Part shown: piece after piece, positions 15,705 through 19,764 of the stretch | How the letters are laid out: each line of letters opens with the position of its first letter | How positions within the stretch are numbered: the first letter of the stretch is position 1 | NCBI GenBank assembly: GCA_038240075.1 | Contig: JBBSEC010000085.1 | Location: forward strand, 1 to 19,764 | Length of the DNA stretch: 19,764 nt | Direction: 5' to 3' | From: DATBAK01 sp038240075 | GTDB lineage: Bacteria; Actinomycetota; Acidimicrobiia; IMCC26256; PALSA-610 | The notes under the pieces: generated by a model | Database searches by the model: none | What the model saw: only the letters and a program-made list of their open reading frames with translations | What the model was told of the DNA's origin: nothing | Translations under genes and position numbers: made by a program

Positions 15705-16354
15705 CACGCGTGGCTCTCGGCCGTGCACCGCTCCACGAAGTTCGTGAGCAGGCGCAATCCCACGTCGCCACTCTTCTCCGGGTGGAACTGCGTCGCCCAC
15801 ACGCTGCCCCGCTCGACCGCGGCGGGAAAGCGTCGCCCGTAGTCGCACCACGCCGCGACGAGGTCGTCGTCGGTCTCGGGCGCGTATGAGTGCACGAAGT
15901 AGAGCCACGCGGGATCGGTGAGGCCCGCGACGAGTGCGGAGCCCGAGACCCGTTCGAGGGTGTTCCATCCGATCTGCGGGAGCTTCACCGTCGACGGCAG
16001 CGCCGTCACGCGGCCGGGCAGTACGCCGAGACCGGCAACCCCGGGAGCCTCGTCGCTGCCTTCGAAGAGCATCTGCATGCCGATGCAGATGCCGAGGAAC
16101 GGCCGCCCCGACGCGGCCGCGTCGACCGCAACGGCGTCGAGCTTCGCGGCGCGCAGCGCGGCCATGCACGCGCCGAAGTGCCCAACCCCGGGCAGGACGA
16201 CGCCGATCGCGTCGCGCACGATCCCGGGGTCGGCCGTGAGCACCGCCGGAGCCCCGAGGTGCACGAGCGCCTTCTCGGCCGAACGCAGGTTGCCGATCCC
16301 GTAGTCGAGGACGGCGACGACCCGCTCCGGCGTGGTCCCTTCCGCCGGTTTCAG
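15704..16354 (-). CDS. hisH: Imidazole glycerol phosphate synthase, glutamine amidotransferase subunit; apparent CTG start
   Basis: HisH hydrolyses glutamine and channels ammonia to HisF. The class-I amidotransferase triad is complete: C90 in FLGICIGMQMLFEG, H191 and E193 in QFHPEKSG; LDYGIGNLRS (16-25) and LPGVGHFGAC (54-63) are also present. No in-frame ATG, GTG or TTG lies between the hisB stop and the conserved VVAVLDYG; the next such codon upstream is at 16558, deep inside hisB. CTG at 16354 overlaps the hisB stop as CTGA, like the GTGA and ATGA junctions nearby, and has GAAGGG 6 nt upstream. I therefore take CTG as the start, giving 216 aa with about 11 residues ahead of the conserved N-terminus. 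Gene identity is certain; the start is not. Confidence 0.93.
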   Translation of the reverse strand: MKPAEGTTPERVVAVLDYGIGNLRSAEKALVHLGAPAVLTADPGIVRDAIGVVLPGVGHFGACMAALRAAKLDAVAVDAAASGRPFLGICIGMQMLFEGSDEAPGVAGLGVLPGRVTALPSTVKLPQIGWNTLERVSGSALVAGLTDPAWLYFVHSYAPETDDDLVAAWCDYGRRFPAAVERGSVWATQFHPEKSGDVGLRLLTNFVERCTAESHA

Positions 16355-16935
16355 AGCACGCCCTTCGTCGACGGCACACCGATGCCTTCGACACGGACCG
16401 CGTCGCGCAGCGCGCGGGCGACACCCTTGAACGACGCCTCGATCACGTGATGGCCGTTGCGACCGGCGAGCGAGCGCATGTGCAGCGTGATACGAGCGCC
16501 GTCGACGAAACCCTTCCAGAACTCTTCCGCGAGCTGCGGATCGAACGTGCCGATCCACTCCGCGACGGGGTCGATGTCGTACGCGAGGAACGGCCGGCCC
16601 GACAGGTCGAGCGCGATCTGCACCAGCGCTTCATCGAGCGGGACGAGCGAGTTCGCGAAGCGGCGCACGCCGGCCTTGTCGCCGAGCGCGTTGCGCAACG
16701 CGGTCCCGAGCGTGATCCCGACGTCCTCGACGGTGTGGTGCAGGTCGACCTCGAGGTCACCCTGGGCCGACAGCCGCAGATCGAAGCCGCCGTGCTTCGC
16801 CAGCTGCGTGAGCATGTGGTCGAAGAACGGGATACCGGTCGCGATGTCGATCTGCCCGGTGCCGTCGACCGCGAGATCGACCGCGATCTGCGTCTCCGCG
16901 GTCGTGCGCTTCTCCTCGAACCGTCTCACGGTCAC
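16351..16935 (-). CDS. hisB: Imidazoleglycerol-phosphate dehydratase
   Basis: HisB removes water from imidazole-glycerol phosphate to give imidazole-acetol phosphate, using Mn2+ bound by paired histidine motifs in a 24-mer. The 194-aa protein is the dehydratase only, without the phosphatase domain of enterobacterial HisB. It shows IPFFDHMLTQLAKHGGFD (35-52), the metal motifs HHTVED (66-71) and HHVIE (162-166), and RPFLAYD (114-120). GTG at 16935 overlaps the hisC stop as GTGA; a second GTG two codons downstream is a possible alternative. The histidinol-phosphate phosphatase step must be supplied from outside this window. Confidence 0.96.
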   Translation of the reverse strand: MTVRRFEEKRTTAETQIAVDLAVDGTGQIDIATGIPFFDHMLTQLAKHGGFDLRLSAQGDLEVDLHHTVEDVGITLGTALRNALGDKAGVRRFANSLVPLDEALVQIALDLSGRPFLAYDIDPVAEWIGTFDPQLAEEFWKGFVDGARITLHMRSLAGRNGHHVIEASFKGVARALRDAVRVEGIGVPSTKGVL

Positions 16936-18023
16936 GGGGCTCCGACCTCCTGGAGGGTGCCGCGCAGCGCGGCGAGAAAGGCGTCGTTCTCCTCGGGCGT
17001 GCCGATCGTGACACGGAGGCACTCGTCGAGGCTGGGCCAGCGCGAGAAGTCGCGCACGAGCACACCTCGTGTCAGCAGCGACTTCCACACCGCACGCCCG
17101 TCGCCGTGCACGCGGAAGAGCAGGAAGTTGGCGCCCGAAGGGAACACGGTGATGCCTTCGAGGTCGGAGAGCGCGGCGAACACGCGGCCGCGCTCCTCGA
17201 TGAGCGACGCGACCCGGCCCTGCATCTCGCGCTCGTGCGTGAGCGCGAGCCGGCCGGCGAGCTGCGTCGGCGCCGAGAGGTGGTACGGCAGCACGACCTT
17301 CTCGAGCTCGGCGACGAGCCATTCCGGGCCGACTCCGAAACCAAGGCGCACGGCCGCGAGCGACCAGACCTTCGAGTACGTGCGGACCACCACGAGCGGG
17401 GCCGAGTCGTCGACGAGGTCGAGCGCGCTCCACGGCGCGAACTCGCCGTACGCCTCGTCGACCACGAGCAGACCGCCGTAGCGCGCGACCTGCTGCAGCA
17501 GCGCCTCGACGATCTCGCGCGACTCGACGGTGCCCGTCGGGTTGTTCGGCGTGCAGACGAACACGATCGCGGGCCGGTTGCGTTCGATGAGGTCGGTCGC
17601 CTCGTCGAGATCGATCGCGAGGCTCTCGTCGCGATGTCCGGACACGACCTCCGTCGCGGTGATCCTCGCGAGATGCGCGTGCAACGCGTACGTCGGCTCG
17701 AAGACGAGTGCACTCCGACCGGTGCCCCCGTAAGTGAGGAGGATGGTCTGCAGTACCTCGTTGCTGCCGTTGGCCGGAAACACCCGCGCCGCCGGTTGGC
17801 CGAGACGCTGGGCAAGCGCGGCGCGCAGCTCGCCTGCGTCGCGATCGGGGTACCGGTTGTAGGAGGCGTCGGCGAGCGCCGCCAACCAGTCGGCCATGAA
17901 CTCCGGAGGTGGCGGATACGGGCTCTCGTTCGTGTTGAGCCGGACCGGAACCTCGACCTGAGCCGAGTGGTAGCCCTCGAGCGCGCGGAGGTCGTCGCGC
18001 GGCTGCGGGCGCGGCGCGCTCAC
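16932..18023 (-). CDS. hisC: Histidinol-phosphate aminotransferase
   Basis: HisC transfers the glutamate amino group to imidazole-acetol phosphate, giving histidinol phosphate. It is a fold-type I PLP enzyme. The 363 residues include RLNTNESPYPPPP (28-40), NRYPD (56-60), ANGSNEVLQ (84-92), CTPNNPTGTV (157-166), VVDEAYGEF (187-195), the PLP lysine K218 in RTYSKVWSLAAVRLGFG, and a C-terminal arginine in LRVTIGTPEEN. GTG at 18023 overlaps the hisD stop (GTGA), and its own stop overlaps hisB in the same way. Context inside the his operon favours HisC over related aromatic aminotransferases. Confidence 0.96.
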   Translation of the reverse strand: MSAPRPQPRDDLRALEGYHSAQVEVPVRLNTNESPYPPPPEFMADWLAALADASYNRYPDRDAGELRAALAQRLGQPAARVFPANGSNEVLQTILLTYGGTGRSALVFEPTYALHAHLARITATEVVSGHRDESLAIDLDEATDLIERNRPAIVFVCTPNNPTGTVESREIVEALLQQVARYGGLLVVDEAYGEFAPWSALDLVDDSAPLVVVRTYSKVWSLAAVRLGFGVGPEWLVAELEKVVLPYHLSAPTQLAGRLALTHEREMQGRVASLIEERGRVFAALSDLEGITVFPSGANFLLFRVHGDGRAVWKSLLTRGVLVRDFSRWPSLDECLRVTIGTPEENDAFLAALRGTLQEVGAP

Positions 18024-19306
18024 TGACGGCCTTCCCGCGCCCGGATCGACTGCGCGTGCGCGTCGAGGCCTTCGGCCTCCGCCAACACGGTGACGTAGGG
18101 ACCGACCCGCCCGAGCGTCTCGCGATCGAGGGTCACGACGTGAACGTGCTTCTGGAAGTTCGAGACCCGCAACGCGCTCGCGAAGCGCGCGGTGCCCCCC
18201 GTGGGGAGGACGTGATTCACACCCGCGACGTAGTCGCCGATCACCGCGGGCGCGTAGGGCCCGCAGAAGACCGCGCCGGCGTGGCGCACCTCGGCCACGA
18301 GCATCTCGGGATCGGCGTTCATGAGCTGCAGGTGCTCGGGCGCGATCGCGTTGGCGACCGCGATCGCGTCGGCCGCGCTGTCGACGAGCACGAGCCGACC
18401 ACCCGAGCGGAGGGTCGCTTCGGCTTCGGCGCGCCGGGTCGTGGTTGCGAGCCGCGTCGCGAGCGCGGCGTCGACGGCATCGGCAAACGACTCACTCCAC
18501 GTGATCACGATCGCGGCGCCACCGGGCCCGTGCTCGGCCTGCGCGAGGAGGTCGGCCGCGACCCACTCGGGATTGGTCGTGTCGTCGCCGATCACCGCGA
18601 GCTCGGACTCGGCGGCGAACGACTCGATGCCCACCACGCCCTGAACCTCGCGCTTCGCGGCGGCGACGTAGCGGTTGCCCGGGCCGACGATCACGTCGAC
18701 GGGCAGGATCGTGTCGGTGCCGTACGCCATGGCGGCGATCGCCTGCGCGCCACCGACGCGGTACACCTCGTCGACCCCGGCGAGCGCGGCGGCCGCGAGC
18801 GTGGCCGGGTGCGGCAGGCCCGTCGCCGCGTCGGGCGGAGTACAGAGCACGACCTCGGGGACTCCCGCGATGCGCGCCGGGATCGCGGTCATGAGCACCG
18901 TCGACGCCAAGGGGGCGAGACCGCCCGGAACGTAGAGGCCGGCGCGGTCGACGGGGATGACGAGCTCGCGTACGTGGATCCCTTGCCGTTCGTGCTTGGT
19001 GTCGGATTCGCGTTGCGACTCGTGATACGAGAGGATCTGATCGGACGCGAACTCCAGCCCGTCGCGCAGATCGGGGTCGAGGTGCTCGAGCGCATCGACG
19101 ATCTCGCGGTGAGGAACCCGCAAGTCGTCGACGTCGCAGCCGTCGAAGCGTTCCGTGAGCTCGCGGAGCGTGGCATCGCCGCCGGCCCACACCGAGGCGA
19201 TGATCTCGCGCACCGCGGTGATCACCGTCTCGTCGGGGCCCGACGGGCGCGGCAAGACGTCGGAGAGGTCGCCGTCGTAGGCCCGGAGATCGAGTCGAGT
19301 CAGCAT
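18020..19306 (-). CDS. hisD: Histidinol dehydrogenase
   Basis: HisD oxidises histidinol to histidine in two NAD-dependent steps, the last reactions of the pathway, as a zinc homodimer. The 428-aa length is typical. Visible motifs are GLYVPGGLAPLASTVLMT (123-140), GAQAIAAMAYGT (186-197), VGPGNRYVAAAKREVQG (207-223), the zinc-site QAEH (256-259), the catalytic pair E324-H325 in APEHLQLM, D358 in VIGDY and H417 in GLDAHAQSI. All key residues are present. I chose ATG at 19306 (LTRLDLRAYDGD); an extended reading to 19393 adds unconserved residues and would cross the divergent gene. It heads the hisD-C-B-H-A-F operon. Confidence 0.97.
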   Translation of the reverse strand: MLTRLDLRAYDGDLSDVLPRPSGPDETVITAVREIIASVWAGGDATLRELTERFDGCDVDDLRVPHREIVDALEHLDPDLRDGLEFASDQILSYHESQRESDTKHERQGIHVRELVIPVDRAGLYVPGGLAPLASTVLMTAIPARIAGVPEVVLCTPPDAATGLPHPATLAAAALAGVDEVYRVGGAQAIAAMAYGTDTILPVDVIVGPGNRYVAAAKREVQGVVGIESFAAESELAVIGDDTTNPEWVAADLLAQAEHGPGGAAIVITWSESFADAVDAALATRLATTTRRAEAEATLRSGGRLVLVDSAADAIAVANAIAPEHLQLMNADPEMLVAEVRHAGAVFCGPYAPAVIGDYVAGVNHVLPTGGTARFASALRVSNFQKHVHVVTLDRETLGRVGPYVTVLAEAEGLDAHAQSIRAREGRQ

Positions 19307-19317
19307 GGGAAGCCTCA

Positions 19318-19323
19318 ACCCTA
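19318..19323 (-). promoter_or_regulatory. Putative -10 element for the his operon
   Basis: TAGGGT (TANNNT) on the minus strand lies 11 nt before the hisD ATG at 19306, implying a leader of only about 4-5 nt. No clear -35 element, T-box or his leader peptide is visible in the 65-nt divergent gap, so no attenuation system is apparent. Confidence 0.35.
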
Positions 19324-19371
19324 CCGAGGCGGAGATGCGCCAAACGACGGGCTTTCTGGCACGCTGTGCGA

Positions 19372-19569
19372 ATGCCCGGGTCTGACACCGCACTCTTGTC
19401 GAGCATCGTCTCCCAGATCGAGGACCTCACGCACCGAGTCACCGAGCTCGCGGAGACCTACGGATCGACTCCCGACTCGGCCATTGCCTCGGAGATGTTC
19501 GCGGCCGAGCGTTCGCTCGTCGCGGCGCGTCGCGCACTCGACCGCGCCGCCCGATTCATGGGGCTGTAG
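19372..19569 (+). CDS. Small hypothetical protein (65 aa), divergent from hisD
   Basis: I do not recognise a named family. The composition is that of a real protein: an S/T/D-rich start, then two helices with heptad-like spacing (IVSQIEDLTHRVTELAETYG and FAAERSLVAARRALDRAARF), suggesting a helical hairpin or coiled coil. There is no signal peptide, no cysteine and no membrane segment. ATG at 19372 is preceded by CACGCT with a 6-nt gap, the same spacing as the putative hisI -10 element, so it may be leaderless; a GTG two codons upstream is possible. It starts 65 nt from hisD in the opposite direction and shares that intergenic region. Confidence 0.65.
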   Translation: MPGSDTALLSSIVSQIEDLTHRVTELAETYGSTPDSAIASEMFAAERSLVAARRALDRAARFMGL

Positions 19570-19591
19570 CCCACGGGCAACGACAAACCCC

Positions 19592-19613
19592 GCACCGCGG
19601 CGCGCCCGGGTGC
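19592..19613 (+). terminator. GC-rich hairpin after the small gene
   Basis: GCACC (19592-19596) pairs with GGTGC (19609-19613) around a 12-nt GC-rich loop, 22 nt after the stop of the small gene. There is no T-tract. The rest of 19570-19655 shows no gene. Confidence 0.25.
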
Positions 19614-19655
19614 CGACCGCCTCGAGTCGCACGGTTCACCGGCATCCGGCTCGGG

Positions 19656-19764
19656 CCCCCCCCCCCCCCCGGCGTGGGTGGTGGCCCAATGTGGTTTGGG
19701 GGGAGGTGGGGGTGCAAAAGGGGGGTTTGTGGCGGGGGGGGTGGGGGGGGGCCGCCCGGGGGGG
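19656..19764. other. Low-complexity C/G homopolymer end, probable sequencing or assembly artefact
   Basis: Fifteen C residues (19656-19670) are followed by about 94 bases dominated by G with sparse T and A. This does not match the codon-structured 69%-GC DNA elsewhere. Two-colour Illumina chemistry calls G when signal is lost, and such reads at contig ends give this pattern. I treat the segment as unreliable and call no biology in it. Confidence 0.8.

Noticed and set aside
18525..18555. Glycine after QAEH in HisD as an active-site change
   Set aside because: QAEHGP also occurs in standard HisD proteins such as that of E. coli as I recall it, so it is not unusual.
19307..19371. his leader peptide, T-box or attenuator before hisD
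   Set aside because: The 65-nt gap is too short and shows no His-codon run or paired terminator/antiterminator stems.

Overview
The window is about 19.8 kb of high-GC DNA with densely packed genes and many 1-8 nt stop/start overlaps. It looks like a metagenomic or draft-genome contig from the Actinomycetota. The his gene order (hisD-C-B-H-A, then hisF, hisI and trpE), the GTG starts and the apparent leaderless promoters fit that phylum. A dedicated trpF next to a plain HisA, rather than the bifunctional PriA of mycobacteria and streptomycetes, points to a deeper lineage such as Acidimicrobiia or Thermoleophilia. The lineage is inferred, not proven.

Most of the minus strand is a broken-up histidine/tryptophan supercluster. 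Reading right to left: hisD-hisC-hisB-hisH-hisA-hisF (19306 to 14224), coupled by short overlaps; hisI-trpE-ygfZ (9598 to 6710), also overlapping; then trpC-trpF (3152 to 1607), a frameshifted gene remnant, and trpB cut by the left edge. From memory, Mycobacterium tuberculosis has the same overall order (hisD...hisF-hisI...trpE...trpC-trpB-trpA). Here it is interrupted by two blocks of unrelated genes.

Block 1 (9662-14227) lies between hisF and hisI. It holds an exported FrmB/antigen-85-like esterase whose start overlaps the hisF stop, a small hypothetical protein, a COG2945-type alpha/beta hydrolase and an oligopeptidase B. Block 2 (3234-6648) lies between ygfZ and trpC on the plus strand. 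It holds a family-1 glycosidase and an OmpR-type response regulator/sensor kinase pair. The blocks suggest scavenging of esters, peptides and glycosides plus envelope sensing, beside amino-acid biosynthesis.

The right end has a small protein divergent from hisD (19372-19569), then about 100 bases of poly-C/poly-G that look like sequencing or assembly artefact. No tRNA, rRNA, CRISPR array, transposase or phage gene was seen, and no clearly new defence or mobile system. The most notable points are the interrupted his-trp cluster, the remnant repairable by two single bases, the apparent CTG start of hisH, the odd acidic tail on TrpF, and an 11-nt-spaced direct repeat resembling an OmpR/PhoP-type operator. 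The longest gene-free stretches are 1414-1606 and 19570-19764.
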